Shown here one piece after another: positions 38,891 to 47,486 of a stretch of DNA of 47,486 nt. Position 1 is the first letter of the stretch. Each line of letters starts with the position of its first letter. The notes under the pieces were generated by a model. It saw only the letters and a program-made list of their open reading frames with translations. It searched no databases and was not told the origin of the DNA. The position numbers and the translations under genes were made by a program. Source of the stretch: Pseudomonas sp. (GTDB lineage: Bacteria; Pseudomonadota; Gammaproteobacteria; Pseudomonadales; Pseudomonadaceae); NCBI GenBank assembly GCA_030603065.1, contig JAUVYN010000019.1, forward strand, positions 1 through 47,486, read 5' to 3'.

Positions 38891-39694
38891 TCATGGCTCG
38901 CAGGCCGTTTGTTCGCGCAGAACCACCCTGCCACTCGAAACCTCGAGCAGCGAACACTGGTAAAAGCGACGCTGGCCGAACTCGGCGGAGATCTCCAGCC
39001 GCATGAACCAGGGTGGGTTTTCCGGTACTGCCCTGTCCTTGAATACCTCCTGCATCAGCTCCGGGCTTCGCTCAAGATCGATAAAACTGAGGTTGCCCGG
39101 ATGAGCGGTTACGAAGGGTGCCAACGCCTCCCAGGCTTCGGGCGTCATGCCCGCAACACTGTTGATTTCGGACGCCAGGACCATCGTCCGGTTGCCCGAC
39201 ACACGCGGCGGGCTGGAAAGGCGGTAAACCGGGTCGTCTGACTCGGCATTCATCCAGTCGACTATGGCGACCGCCAGCTGTGCACCGGTCGGCATGGTTG
39301 CGCCCGACTCCTGACCTACCCTGTCGACCAGCCGAGCGAAATACCCCTGTTCGGTCTCATCGGCGCCCGCCAGCGCATTCAGATTGTAGCGGCACTGCAT
39401 GTTGTCGAGTGTCGCCTGCAGGCGCACCTGGTCCACCTGAAATGGCAGAGTAGGAGACCGGCAGGTCTCCCATACCAGCTCGTCAACATTTTCCACCTGC
39501 TTCAAAAACTGCAGCACCATCTTTTCGGCACCCAAGGCGATATGACGCGAGAAATCTCTCTCGAACACGGCACTGGTACGACGCACGTCCGCGGTATTGC
39601 GCAGCGCCATGGCAACGGCGGAGGTCACGCACAGAGTGACTATCAGCAAAGCCGTTACCAGCGCTACGCCGCCCTGCCCCCGACGCCCCTTCAC
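38891..39694 (-). CDS. gspK: Type II secretion minor pseudopilin GspK
   Basis: 267 residues, shorter than many GspK (about 310-330). The leader MKGRRGQGG is cleaved before VALVTALLIVTLCVTSAVAM. Position +5 is Thr rather than Glu, as expected for GspK at the pseudopilus tip. The helical insertion carries NLNALAG and NSVAGMTPEAWEALAPF. It caps the pseudopilus with GspI and GspJ. ATG overlaps the gspJ stop (ATGA). Confidence 0.92.
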   Translation of the reverse strand: MKGRRGQGGVALVTALLIVTLCVTSAVAMALRNTADVRRTSAVFERDFSRHIALGAEKMVLQFLKQVENVDELVWETCRSPTLPFQVDQVRLQATLDNMQCRYNLNALAGADETEQGYFARLVDRVGQESGATMPTGAQLAVAIVDWMNAESDDPVYRLSSPPRVSGNRTMVLASEINSVAGMTPEAWEALAPFVTAHPGNLSFIDLERSPELMQEVFKDRAVPENPPWFMRLEISAEFGQRRFYQCSLLEVSSGRVVLREQTACEP

Positions 39695-40311
39695 AGCCCC
39701 ACCGCCATCAGCCGACGGATGACCCCGATGCCAGGCAGGTCGAGCACTACTTCAACCGCCAGCGGCAGTGATGGTGCTTCTCCTGCGGTCGACGGGGGCC
39801 AGGAATCAAGTCGATCCAGTCCATTTTCCGTCCTGACGATGAATACGAACCCGCTATCGAGACCGAGCGTCTGATCTGCCCCGACCAGATCGGCGAACGG
39901 CCGCACGCGCATGTCGTCCGTATCGACGATATCCACGCCGCTCCACATCCGGCGCTCCAGTCCGCGGGCGGTAATCTGCCACGCTGTACGCCGTAGACGC
40001 TGATCTCCACCGGCACCGCCGCGCACCAGTTCGAGTAGCAAGGCATCGCCGCCCGGGCGCAATCGGATAGGCGGCAAGGGATCACCAAATTCGTCCCTCA
40101 CCGTGACATCGACAACCTGGGCCAGATCGCGCTCCAGAACACTCAGGGTAACCTGCAGATCCGCCAAACGCTGCGCTTGTACCCGCGTCGACTGATCCGC
40201 ATCGAGTACCGCACGCAATCCCTGGTAAGCGATGAGACTCATGGTGGCGAAAACCACCATGGCGATGAGCATCTCCAGAAGGGTAAAACCCTTTTGTTGA
40301 GCGGCAGTCAT
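39691..40311 (-). CDS. gspJ: Type II secretion minor pseudopilin GspJ
   Basis: 206 residues. Prepilin leader MTAAQQKG cleaved before FTLLEMLIAMVVFATMSLIAYQGL with Glu5. The YQGL after the helix and LERDLAQVV are typical of GspJ. It is processed by a prepilin peptidase not encoded here. It overlaps gspI and gspK by ATGA. Confidence 0.94.
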   Translation of the reverse strand: MTAAQQKGFTLLEMLIAMVVFATMSLIAYQGLRAVLDADQSTRVQAQRLADLQVTLSVLERDLAQVVDVTVRDEFGDPLPPIRLRPGGDALLLELVRGGAGGDQRLRRTAWQITARGLERRMWSGVDIVDTDDMRVRPFADLVGADQTLGLDSGFVFIVRTENGLDRLDSWPPSTAGEAPSLPLAVEVVLDLPGIGVIRRLMAVGL

Positions 40312-40697
40312 GGCATGACGAATCCACTGACTGCAGCGCGCTGCTGACGCTCGCCCCCCTCGGCCAGCCAGAGCCGGACATCCACTCGCTTGACCGCAGG
40401 AAGCGGGAATGGCGATTGCGGCGAGTAATCGGTGATGTTGAGCTGGTATCCAAACCTGTAGGGCCCCATCAATACTTCGCCTGTACGGTTGCCCTCGGAA
40501 ACGGGTCGCATCCCGGTTTCATACTCCGCCAGCAGATTCTGGCCAGCCCAGTGCGCCATGGTGCGTTCCTGGAGGTAAACCGTATTGCGCGCATGGTCAG
40601 CACCGCTCTTTACCAACGCCGCCAGAGCGATGCCGAGAATCGTCAGGGCGACCAGTACTTCCAGTAGGGTGAAGCCCCTTTCAGCGTTCCGGCAATG
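40308..40697 (-). CDS. gspI: Type II secretion minor pseudopilin GspI
   Basis: 129 residues from MHCRNAERG, cleaved before FTLLEVLVALTILGIALAAL, Glu5 present. ERTMAHWAGQNLLAE is a GspI marker (the xxAxWVAxNxL type). Tip pseudopilin with GspJ and GspK. Its start overlaps the end of gspH by 17 bp; a start 11 codons further upstream is possible. Confidence 0.92.
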   Translation of the reverse strand, partial: HCRNAERGFTLLEVLVALTILGIALAALVKSGADHARNTVYLQERTMAHWAGQNLLAEYETGMRPVSEGNRTGEVLMGPYRFGYQLNITDYSPQSPFPLPAVKRVDVRLWLAEGGERQQRAAVSGFVMP

Positions 40698-41229
40698 CAT
40701 CGCGCACCTCGACGCGGCCTTCCAGGCCAATTTCCAGATGCCGTTCCATACCGCGCCGGGGAATACGCAGCGTGATTACTGCGGGCGTCATCTCGCCAGT
40801 GTTTCCCAAGCGAATATGCGGCTCCCAGCTATCACCCGTCTGCCGCAAGCCACGGCGTTCGCCGTCGATCTCAAGATCCAGCTCCAACAGATCGCTGTCC
40901 AACAGACGCGGACCGAGCAGCGGATCGACGACCGGGCGCCATTCCCGGGTGGCGTCATCGAGAATGACCAGTTCAAGAAAGCTGTAGCCATCACGGCGCA
41001 AGCCCAGTGCCCGTTCAGCCTCGCCGGTGATAAGCAGTTCGTCTCGCGCCAGGCGCAGCGCGCCAGCCAGGCGCTCTGCCTCGGACCGAAGCTTCCGCTC
41101 ACCACCATCACCAATCGACAGGGTCGCCAGGCTGGCCATTATGCCCACCAGAATCAGTACCACCAGCAACTCCAACAGGGTGAAGCCCGGTTGGCCCCTC
41201 TTGCCTGCAGGGAGTTGCCGGGGTGCCAT
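40681..41229 (-). CDS. gspH: Type II secretion minor pseudopilin GspH
   Basis: 182 residues. Leader MAPRQLPAGKRGQPG cleaved before FTLLELLVVLILVGIMASLA, Glu5 present. SIGDGGERKLRSEAERLAGALRLARDELL matches the GspH helix end and globular start. It probably joins the tip complex to the GspG shaft. ATG overlaps the gspG TGA (TGATG). Confidence 0.93.
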   Translation of the reverse strand: MAPRQLPAGKRGQPGFTLLELLVVLILVGIMASLATLSIGDGGERKLRSEAERLAGALRLARDELLITGEAERALGLRRDGYSFLELVILDDATREWRPVVDPLLGPRLLDSDLLELDLEIDGERRGLRQTGDSWEPHIRLGNTGEMTPAVITLRIPRRGMERHLEIGLEGRVEVRDALPER

Positions 41230-41696
41230 CAGCGACGCTCGTTGCCGTCAAGGTTCCAGTTGCCGATGTCCGCATTGGCGCCTTCACCACCCGGCCGGCC
41301 GTCTGCACCCAGGCTGAACAGGTCATACTCGCGGCCATCCCGGCCCGGTCTCAGATACTGGTATTCGTTGCCCCACGGGTCCCGCTGCAGCCGATCGATG
41401 TAGCCACCGGACCGCCAGTTGCGAGGAGCATCCGAGCCGGTCGGCTGAGTGACCAGCGCTCGTAGGCCCTGCTCGGTCGTCGGATAGGCGAAATTGTCGA
41501 GGCGGTAGAGATTGAGAGCGCTCTCCATCGCGCGGATATCATTCTGCACCTTGGTGATACGTGCCTGATCCGGACGGTCCATCACCCTGGGAACCACCAC
41601 CGCGGCAAGGATTCCGAGGATCACCACGACCACCATTACTTCGATGAGCGTAAAGCCCCGCTGGGCTGTTCGAATTGCAGTCATTGTCTTGGGCAT
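41229..41696 (-). CDS. gspG: Type II secretion major pseudopilin GspG
   Basis: 155 residues from MPKTMTAIRTAQRG, cleaved before FTLIEVMVVVVILGILAAVVVP. YPTTEQGLRALV and DPWGNEYQYLRPG are hallmark major pseudopilin blocks, and LGADGRPGGEGANADIGNW is the Ca2+-binding loop. It forms the pseudopilus shaft. It starts one base after the gspF stop; the second Met (41684) is an alternative, and neither has a clear ribosome-binding site, suggesting coupling to gspF. Confidence 0.95.
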   Translation of the reverse strand: MPKTMTAIRTAQRGFTLIEVMVVVVILGILAAVVVPRVMDRPDQARITKVQNDIRAMESALNLYRLDNFAYPTTEQGLRALVTQPTGSDAPRNWRSGGYIDRLQRDPWGNEYQYLRPGRDGREYDLFSLGADGRPGGEGANADIGNWNLDGNERR

Positions 41697-41697
41697 G

Positions 41698-42909
41698 TCA
41701 GTTAACCAGTTGATTGAGTTCAAAAATAGGCAGCAGGATGGCCAACACGATGACCAGTACTATGCCGCCCATGGCAAGGATCAGCAGCGGCTCGAAAACC
41801 CCCATGACGATGGCAATTCGCGCCTCCAGCTCTCGCTCCTGGGTTTCCGCGGCCCGCTCGAGCATCTGATCCAGAGTACCGCTTGCTTCGCCGCTCTTTA
41901 TGAGGCTGAGCGTCATGGGCGGAAAGAACCCGCTCCGCTCAAGCGACGCGCCCACTCCAGCCCCTTCACGCACCCGTTGCGCAGCCTCACTGACCGCATC
42001 ACGCATCGGTACGTTCGAGATCACGCTGGCGCTCATGTTGAGTGCTTCCAGCAAGGGTACGCCACTGCCGGCAAGAATGTTCAGCGTACGGGCGAAGCGT
42101 GCGGTGTTGAGGCCTCGAATCAGACGGCCAATAAGCGGCAGGCGAAGAAGAAACGCATGCCAGCGGTAGAGCATGCGGGGCCTTTTGAGAATCTCGCGGG
42201 AGGCGAAACCACCCATTGCCAGCACAACCAGGATTGCCAACCCCCAGTTTCGCAACGCATCGCTGGTTGCGATCAACGCACGAGTCAGCCAGGGCAACTG
42301 CTGATTCATCCCGGTGAACACCTGTACCACCTCGGGCACCACATAGGTCAGCAGGGCGACCGTTACCAGCAGCGCAACGACAGTCAGGATCGCCGGGTAG
42401 AACATCGCCAGCTGAATCTTCTGGCGCATGGCGTTCTGAGCTTCAACATTATCAGCCAGGCGCTCCAGTACCAGATCCAGCCGCCCCGCCTGTTCCCCTG
42501 CTGCGATGGTGGTGCGGTAGATCTTCGGGAACACCGATGGAAACTCCCCCAGCGCATGGGCCAGCGGCAAACCCTCCATGACCCGGGTACGCACGGCGCT
42601 GAGTGTTGCCTTGACCTTGGGCGCCTCGCTCTGGCGCGCCACCGTGCCCAGCACCTCTTCGATCGGCATGCCTGCGCGTGCCAGCGTAGCCATCTGGCGA
42701 GTCGCCAAGGCCAGTTCCAGCGGCTTGACCCGCGGTTGAAACACCGGCATACGCAACGCTGACTGCCGCTCCGCGACCTGATTCACGGACATCGGCATGA
42801 GCCCCTGCTCACGCAGTCGCCCGCGCACCTGCCGTGAGGAGTCGCCCTCCTCTACCCCCTTGCGAGTTCGGCCTGCAGAATCCAGCGCAACATATTCGAA
42901 GGCAGGCAT
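41698..42909 (-). CDS. gspF: Type II secretion inner-membrane protein GspF
   Basis: 403 residues. Start MPAFEYVALDSAGRTRKGVEEG, then two cytoplasmic helical F domains, each followed by membrane helices (AMFYPAILTVVALLVTVALL; VMGVFEPLLILAMGGIVLVIVLAILLPIFEL). FPPMTLSLIKSGEASGTLD is diagnostic. It is the central platform protein on which GspE is thought to act. It lies 2 bp after gspE. Confidence 0.96.
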   Translation of the reverse strand: MPAFEYVALDSAGRTRKGVEEGDSSRQVRGRLREQGLMPMSVNQVAERQSALRMPVFQPRVKPLELALATRQMATLARAGMPIEEVLGTVARQSEAPKVKATLSAVRTRVMEGLPLAHALGEFPSVFPKIYRTTIAAGEQAGRLDLVLERLADNVEAQNAMRQKIQLAMFYPAILTVVALLVTVALLTYVVPEVVQVFTGMNQQLPWLTRALIATSDALRNWGLAILVVLAMGGFASREILKRPRMLYRWHAFLLRLPLIGRLIRGLNTARFARTLNILAGSGVPLLEALNMSASVISNVPMRDAVSEAAQRVREGAGVGASLERSGFFPPMTLSLIKSGEASGTLDQMLERAAETQERELEARIAIVMGVFEPLLILAMGGIVLVIVLAILLPIFELNQLVN

Positions 42910-42911
42910 GC

Positions 42912-44420
42912 TCAGTCCTCCCGAGTCACGCGCAGCACTTCTTCGAGCGTCGTGTCACCGCGAAGCACACGCCGCAGCCCATCCTGACGAATGCCCATCT
43001 GCTCAATACGGGCATGGCGAATCATCGCCTGCTCGCTGGCGCCGTCATGAATGAGCCCGCGCAGGGTGTCGTCGATCTCTATCAGTTCATAGATGCCGGT
43101 ACGCCCTTTGTAGCCGCTGTTGTTACAGTCCGGACATCCTACGGGGCGATACAGGGTGGGGGGGGCTTCCTGCGACACACCCATCAATCGGCACTCGCTG
43201 GCGCTGGCAATGTGCGGCTCCCGGCAGGTCGGGCACAGGGTTCGGACAAGACGTTGCGCCAGAACGCCATTAAGCGTAGAGGACAACAGGAAAGGTTCGA
43301 TGCCCATGTCACGCAGTCGTGTAATTGCACCCACCGCCGTGTTGGTGTGTAAGGTGGAAAATACCAGATGGCCGGTCAGACTCGCCTGAATGGCAATCTG
43401 TACCGTCTCCACGTCACGAATCTCACCCACCATCACGACGTCCGGATCCTGGCGCAGTATGGCTCGCAGCCCACGGGCGAAGGTCATGTCTACCTTGGTA
43501 TTGATCTGGGTCTGGCCTATTCCGTCGAGGTAATATTCGATCGGATCCTCCACCGTAAGAATGTTGCGCGTGCGGTCGTTCAGCCGCATCAGTGCCGAAT
43601 ACAGCGTGGTGGTCTTGCCCGAGCCGGTCGGACCGGTAACCAGTACGATGCCATGGGGGCGATTGATCACCCGTTCCATCGCATCGTAATGCTCCTGAGC
43701 CATGCCCAGATGGCGGAGTTCGAGGCGACCGGCCTGCTTGTCGAGCAGACGCAGCACTACCCGCTCGCCGTGCCCCGAAGGCAATGTGGAAACACGAACG
43801 TCCACCGCTCGGCCAACCAGCCGCAGTCCGATGCGTCCGTCCTGTGGCAGGCGCTTCTCGGCAATATCGAGCTTGGCCATGACCTTTATTCGCGAAACGA
43901 TGACCGGTGCCAGGGCTCGAGGCGGCTCGAGAACCTCGCGCAGCACACCATCCACCCGCAAGCGAATGGATAACCGATTCTCAAAGGGCTCGATGTGAAT
44001 GTCAGAGGCGTTTTCCTTTACCGCTTCGGACAACAAGGCATTGATCAGCCGAATGATCGGCGCCTCGTCCTGTGACTCCAGCAAGTCCTCCGGTTCGGCG
44101 AGCGACTGGGCGACTGACATGAGATCACCGTCATCGAGCCCTTCAACGAACTGCATCGCATCGTTTGCCGACCGCTCGTAGCGGTCGCGTAACCGGGCGG
44201 CAAAGGCATCGTCATCCAGAACCAGCGGCCGCAGCGGGTGGCCCGCACGACGACGCAACTCGATCAGCGCCTGCGGATCGCAGTCAGCCCGCACGAAGAC
44301 ATCAAGCAGCCCGTCCTGAAGCTGGCCGGTCAGGACGCCGAAGCGCCGGGCGAACCGGTAACCGGTTTCCGCCTGGATCGCCGGGTTGGCAACCATGTCG
44401 TCCAGTTGGCTTTCGCTCAT
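42912..44420 (-). CDS. gspE: Type II secretion ATPase GspE
   Basis: 502 residues, same as XcpR. The N1E/N2E region is followed by Walker A TGPTGSGKTTTLYSAL, Asp box NILTVEDPIEYYL, Walker B ILRQDPDVVMVGEIRD, His box TLHTNTAVGAITRL, and the zinc site CPTC...CPDC. The hexamer drives pseudopilus assembly, docked through GspL. It starts 9 bp after gspD. Confidence 0.97.
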   Translation of the reverse strand: MSESQLDDMVANPAIQAETGYRFARRFGVLTGQLQDGLLDVFVRADCDPQALIELRRRAGHPLRPLVLDDDAFAARLRDRYERSANDAMQFVEGLDDGDLMSVAQSLAEPEDLLESQDEAPIIRLINALLSEAVKENASDIHIEPFENRLSIRLRVDGVLREVLEPPRALAPVIVSRIKVMAKLDIAEKRLPQDGRIGLRLVGRAVDVRVSTLPSGHGERVVLRLLDKQAGRLELRHLGMAQEHYDAMERVINRPHGIVLVTGPTGSGKTTTLYSALMRLNDRTRNILTVEDPIEYYLDGIGQTQINTKVDMTFARGLRAILRQDPDVVMVGEIRDVETVQIAIQASLTGHLVFSTLHTNTAVGAITRLRDMGIEPFLLSSTLNGVLAQRLVRTLCPTCREPHIASASECRLMGVSQEAPPTLYRPVGCPDCNNSGYKGRTGIYELIEIDDTLRGLIHDGASEQAMIRHARIEQMGIRQDGLRRVLRGDTTLEEVLRVTRED

Positions 44421-44429
44421 GGGCAGTCC

Positions 44430-46472
44430 TCAGTTCACCGTCGGCGGAGCAGGAATCGCAGTGCGAACCGGGACGCTGCCCTGAATGGCATTCTCGAACG
44501 GTGGAGGCAGGCTCAGGAGATAATTCCAGTCCGGCAGCACCGGCATGCTGGAAGAAGGCAACAGGCGATCACCGCGGTTCTGCTCACGCACCTGCTGGTC
44601 CCGAATGTAGGTGTACTTCGAATGGGTGAGGCTTTCGGCCACCGCAGAATCCCGAATGATCACCGGACGCAGGAATACCATCAGGTTGCGCTTCTCGAGG
44701 CGCGCAGTGTCATAACGGAACAACCTGCCGATACCAGGGATGTCGCCGAGCCCCGGCACCTTGTCGCGGGTCTCGACCATCTGATCGTCGATCAGACCGC
44801 CGAGCACTATCATCTCGTTGTCGTCGACCATCACGTGAGTGGTCAGGCTACGCTTGTTGGTAATGATGTCCGCCGCGCCAGTTGCCCCTGCAGCAATCTG
44901 CGAAACCTCCTGGGCGATTTCCAGGCGGACAGCATTACCCTCGTTTATCTGCGGACGAATCTTGAGCTTGATACCCACGTCCTGGCGTTCGATGGTATCG
45001 AAGGCCTGACCGGAGTTTTCCACCGAACGACCGACGATGAACGGCACGTTCTGACCGACCACGATCTCCGCCTCCTCGTTGTCCAGCGTCAGCAGGCTCG
45101 GTGTCGACAGAATATTGCTTGAGCTGTCCCCTTGCAGAGCATTTACCAGAAGAGCTATCTGAGTACTGCCTATGCTGCCCAGTCCGCCAAGGGAGATGCC
45201 GTCGCCCAGCGAGGGCGGCGTGGTTACGTCACCATCGAGAAAGGCATTGACGCCCGCCGCCAGATTGACGATGCCGCGGTTGCCACGATTGAAATTGATG
45301 ATGCCGACTCCACCGCGTTCGTTGCCCACGCCCCATTGCACGCCAAGCTCCTTGGCGCGATCGTAGGAGACCTCGGCGATGACAGCTTCCACCAGGACCT
45401 GCGCGCGGCGAATATCCAGTTGACGGATGATCGAGGTCATCTCTCGGGACAACTCGGCCGGACCGAAGATAACCACCGAATTGGTGCTTTCGTGCGCCTG
45501 AATGCGCACACGCGATTGATTGGCTGTGCCGATGCCATATCCCGCACCGCCCTCATTGCCCTGGGTAGCCGTATTTGCCTGTTCACGTCCTTCGGCGATA
45601 CCGCGCAGAACTTCTGCGACATCCTCGGCCTTGGCGTAGCGCAGATAATGCACCTGGGTGTTGCCGTTCTCGCCGGGGACGTCCATCTGGCGGACCATGC
45701 GACGAATGGCTGCACGTCCTTCCGGGTCGCCGCGCAGAATGACCGTATTTGTGCGTTCATCGGCGATCACGCGGGTCCGCTTGGTGAAGTCCTCCCCTGG
45801 GGTTGGCGCATCGAGCGACTGGACAATACGTACCACATCCATGGCCGATGCATTGTCCAGGGTGACTATTTCGAAATCCTCCATCGATTCAAGATCGATC
45901 CGTTCGATCAGTCCCTGAATACGACGCACGTTGGCCGCCGTGTCGGAGATCACCAAAGTGTTGGACTCGGTCGCCGCGGCAAGATGGCCACCCTTGGGCA
46001 CCAGAGGACGGAGAATGCGCACCAGTTGGCCGGCATTGATGTGTTTGACGCTGATCACGTGGGTGATCACCTCATCACCTCTGCTCTCCGGATTGAGATT
46101 GGCGATTTCATTTTCTTTCGCCTGTACTTCCGGAATGATCCGAACGGTACCTTCTGCACCCGTAACGGCAGCGAAGCCGTAGGATTTGAGCACGCTCAGG
46201 AAAAGATCATACAGTTCCCCACGGCGGATCGGCTGTCCCGAAACCACGTTGACCTGGCCGCGTACCCGCGGGTCAACGATGAAATTGATTCCAGTCTCGA
46301 GACTGACTATTTCGATCAGTCCATTAATATCGGCATCCCGCAGATTCAGCACCAGTTCTTCGTCAGGACTTCCGGCAGGAACCACGACCTGCGCTGCAAT
46401 CGAAGCGCTCAGGAGACTCAGACTCAATGCCATGGGCAGAGCGAAGCGGGTTAAAGGAAACGACATCGGCAT
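44430..46472 (-). CDS. gspD: Type II secretion secretin GspD
   Basis: 680 residues. Signal peptide (SFPLTRFALPMALSLSLLSASIAA), N0 (LNLRDADINGLIEIVSLETG), N1-N3 repeats and the secretin domain (QVLVEAVIAEVSYDRAKELGVQW, VPFIVGR, LGGLIDDQMVETRDKVPGLGDIPGIGRLF). It forms the outer-membrane channel. It ends about 70 residues after the secretin core, so any pilotin-binding S-domain is short. The first ATG (46472) and the one two codons on are both possible. It starts 7 bp after gspC. Confidence 0.96.
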   Translation of the reverse strand: MPMSFPLTRFALPMALSLSLLSASIAAQVVVPAGSPDEELVLNLRDADINGLIEIVSLETGINFIVDPRVRGQVNVVSGQPIRRGELYDLFLSVLKSYGFAAVTGAEGTVRIIPEVQAKENEIANLNPESRGDEVITHVISVKHINAGQLVRILRPLVPKGGHLAAATESNTLVISDTAANVRRIQGLIERIDLESMEDFEIVTLDNASAMDVVRIVQSLDAPTPGEDFTKRTRVIADERTNTVILRGDPEGRAAIRRMVRQMDVPGENGNTQVHYLRYAKAEDVAEVLRGIAEGREQANTATQGNEGGAGYGIGTANQSRVRIQAHESTNSVVIFGPAELSREMTSIIRQLDIRRAQVLVEAVIAEVSYDRAKELGVQWGVGNERGGVGIINFNRGNRGIVNLAAGVNAFLDGDVTTPPSLGDGISLGGLGSIGSTQIALLVNALQGDSSSNILSTPSLLTLDNEEAEIVVGQNVPFIVGRSVENSGQAFDTIERQDVGIKLKIRPQINEGNAVRLEIAQEVSQIAAGATGAADIITNKRSLTTHVMVDDNEMIVLGGLIDDQMVETRDKVPGLGDIPGIGRLFRYDTARLEKRNLMVFLRPVIIRDSAVAESLTHSKYTYIRDQQVREQNRGDRLLPSSSMPVLPDWNYLLSLPPPFENAIQGSVPVRTAIPAPPTVN

Positions 46473-46479
46473 CAGGTCT

Positions 46480-47334
46480 TCAGTCCATCGTTATCGTTAT
46501 GTTGAGGGGCTCACCGTTACGCTCCAGCGAAACGGACAGGCTGCTTGCGTCACCCAGTTCCTGCAGTAAGTCCCGGTAATCATTGATTTCGCCAACAGGG
46601 CGACCTTCGACGGCGATGATCACGTCACCAGCCTCCAGACCTGCCGCTTCGAACTCGCGGAGATTGCGGGCCGGGTGCACTTCGAGACCGTACAATGCGC
46701 CGTCCTGCATGACCGGACTGGCAGTGATCACATCCATGAAGCGTTGCGGATCGTTCGCCCATCCCTCCCGGTCTATCCGGGCTACACCGCCGTCCGCGGC
46801 AATGCTGGCAGCCGCCGGGGCTCTGGCTGGAGTATTATTCGTCGCGGCACGGGGCGCGCCGGCCTGTGCTCGCTTGAGACGCAACGTCTCGAGCTTGCCG
46901 TCGCGTGCAAGAATCACTTGATCCGGCAGAATCTGTTCAAGACGGACATTTCCCGGAAGCGCATCGCCTACGCGGTACAGCTTCTCCCGCTGCCCCTGTG
47001 GCGCCAGAATCGCGAAACTACGAGTTGAATCCGGGTCGGATAGCACCCCCTTGAGCGCCCAGCTCAAGGTCGTATCCGGCACGTTGACCACAACGGGTTG
47101 GGCGGCCGAAGCTCCCAGTACGGACAGCGCTGCGAGTTGCCTGAACCCCCCGACCGACGCGGGGCCTGCCGAGTCCTGAGCCATCGGCGGGGCGATGCCC
47201 GCGGCAGGTAACACGCTGGACGGCTCGAGCAGCCCCCAGGTAAGGCGCCCCAGCAGCACGGCACTGATCGCGATCAGTACGAAGGTGACAACGCGCAGCA
47301 GGGGATCAAGGGTGAAACGGGCAACCAAAGGCAT
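46480..47334 (-). CDS. gspC: Type II secretion protein GspC (PDZ type)
   Basis: 284 residues. A membrane helix (VVTFVLIAISAVLLGRLTW), the homology region domain (LSWALKGVLSDPDSTRSFAILAPQGQREKLYRVGDALPGN), an Ala-rich linker, and a C-terminal PDZ domain (GLEVHPARNLREFEAAGLEAGDVIIAVEGRPVG). It connects GspD to the inner-membrane platform. The PDZ is as in Vibrio EpsC and Erwinia OutC; P. aeruginosa XcpP has a coiled coil instead. It heads the gspC-N operon. Confidence 0.93.
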   Translation of the reverse strand: MPLVARFTLDPLLRVVTFVLIAISAVLLGRLTWGLLEPSSVLPAAGIAPPMAQDSAGPASVGGFRQLAALSVLGASAAQPVVVNVPDTTLSWALKGVLSDPDSTRSFAILAPQGQREKLYRVGDALPGNVRLEQILPDQVILARDGKLETLRLKRAQAGAPRAATNNTPARAPAAASIAADGGVARIDREGWANDPQRFMDVITASPVMQDGALYGLEVHPARNLREFEAAGLEAGDVIIAVEGRPVGEINDYRDLLQELGDASSLSVSLERNGEPLNITITMD

Positions 47335-47486
47335 GCACTCTCCAGGGCAAAGACGGGCTGTGAAACGGGGCCGCGGTCAGATGCTTACATATTACTGACC
47401 TTTCTTTGCAAAATTATTGTTATATGCCTGAAACAGGCCTCACTCTCAATCGATTGTCACGAATTTGCCATGTACCAGCAACCCCC
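47335..47486. other. Upstream region of gspC to window end
   Basis: AT-rich relative to the genes, expected to hold the gspC operon promoter (minus strand). GCCTGAAACAGGC at 47426-47438 is a small perfect dyad, and TATAAC follows on the minus strand. No confident hexamer pair was identified. Confidence 0.4.

Noticed and set aside
45132-46454. 440-residue plus-strand open frame opposite gspD
   Set aside because: Antisense to an unmistakable secretin, with no ribosome-binding site or family motif.

Overview
The window reads as a chromosomal segment of a Pseudomonas-type gammaproteobacterium. AmrZ, RsmA/CsrA, the divergently studied ArgR-AruC-AruF-AruG set, HtrB/LpxL-MinCDE-RluA-ApeB, the AlgO/Prc protease and the FKBP-tRNA-RdgC block are all close to their P. 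aeruginosa relatives, and many lie in the P. aeruginosa order (alaS-lysC-rsmA-tRNA-Ser-tRNA-Arg; lpxL-minCDE-rluA-apeB; prc-FKBP-rdgC). The Na+-pumping oxaloacetate decarboxylase (oadGAB) and a type II secretion operon unlike Xcp suggest a marine or saline lineage such as the P. pertucinogena/Halopseudomonas group. That placement is inference. No prophage, integrase, IS element, CRISPR array or rRNA was seen.

Layout. 1-2.6 kb: tail of a PilZ protein, a YcaD-like MFS transporter, tRNA-Arg(CCT) and amrZ. 2.6-5.9 kb: oadGAB (minus). 6.1-8.3 kb: mgtE, tRNA-Arg(ACG), tRNA-Ser(GCT), csrA. 8.4-12.4 kb: lysC and alaS. 12.5-16.9 kb: argR-aruC-aruF-aruG, with aruD, aruB and aruE absent where P. aeruginosa has them. 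16.9-19.7 kb: an SDR, a DTW-domain tRNA modifier and a radical SAM protein behind a clear LexA box. 19.7-20.6 kb: three tiny minus-strand genes, the last a probable cbb3-oxidase subunit ccoM under a well-formed Anr/FNR class II promoter. 20.7-25.8 kb: rapA, a patatin-like phospholipase and an LpxL/HtrB-like acyltransferase. 25.8-29.9 kb: minC, minD, minE, a RluA-family enzyme and apeB. 29.9-36.4 kb: a quinone oxidoreductase, prc, an FKBP lipoprotein, tRNA-Asp and tRNA-Val, rdgC and a TPR-like lipoprotein. 36.4-47.3 kb: a complete gspCDEFGHIJKLMN type II secretion operon on the minus strand.

The most unexpected non-coding signal is a pair of DnaA-box triads with identical geometry. One lies after prc (33100-33134) and one after rdgC (35506-35540). 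Each is followed by an AT-rich stretch, and the second has a perfect IHF consensus and a further DnaA-like box in a hairpin. They resemble the DnaA-regulatory elements of E. coli (DARS/datA) in kind, and bracket the FKBP-tRNA-rdgC block. Other strong signals are the Anr promoter and Shine-Dalgarno-pairing inverted repeat at ccoM, the SOS box at the radical SAM gene, the truncated arginine succinyltransferase operon, and a tRNA-Arg with two mismatched acceptor pairs.

Start codons were chosen by ribosome-binding sites and family alignment from memory. No database search or computation was run.
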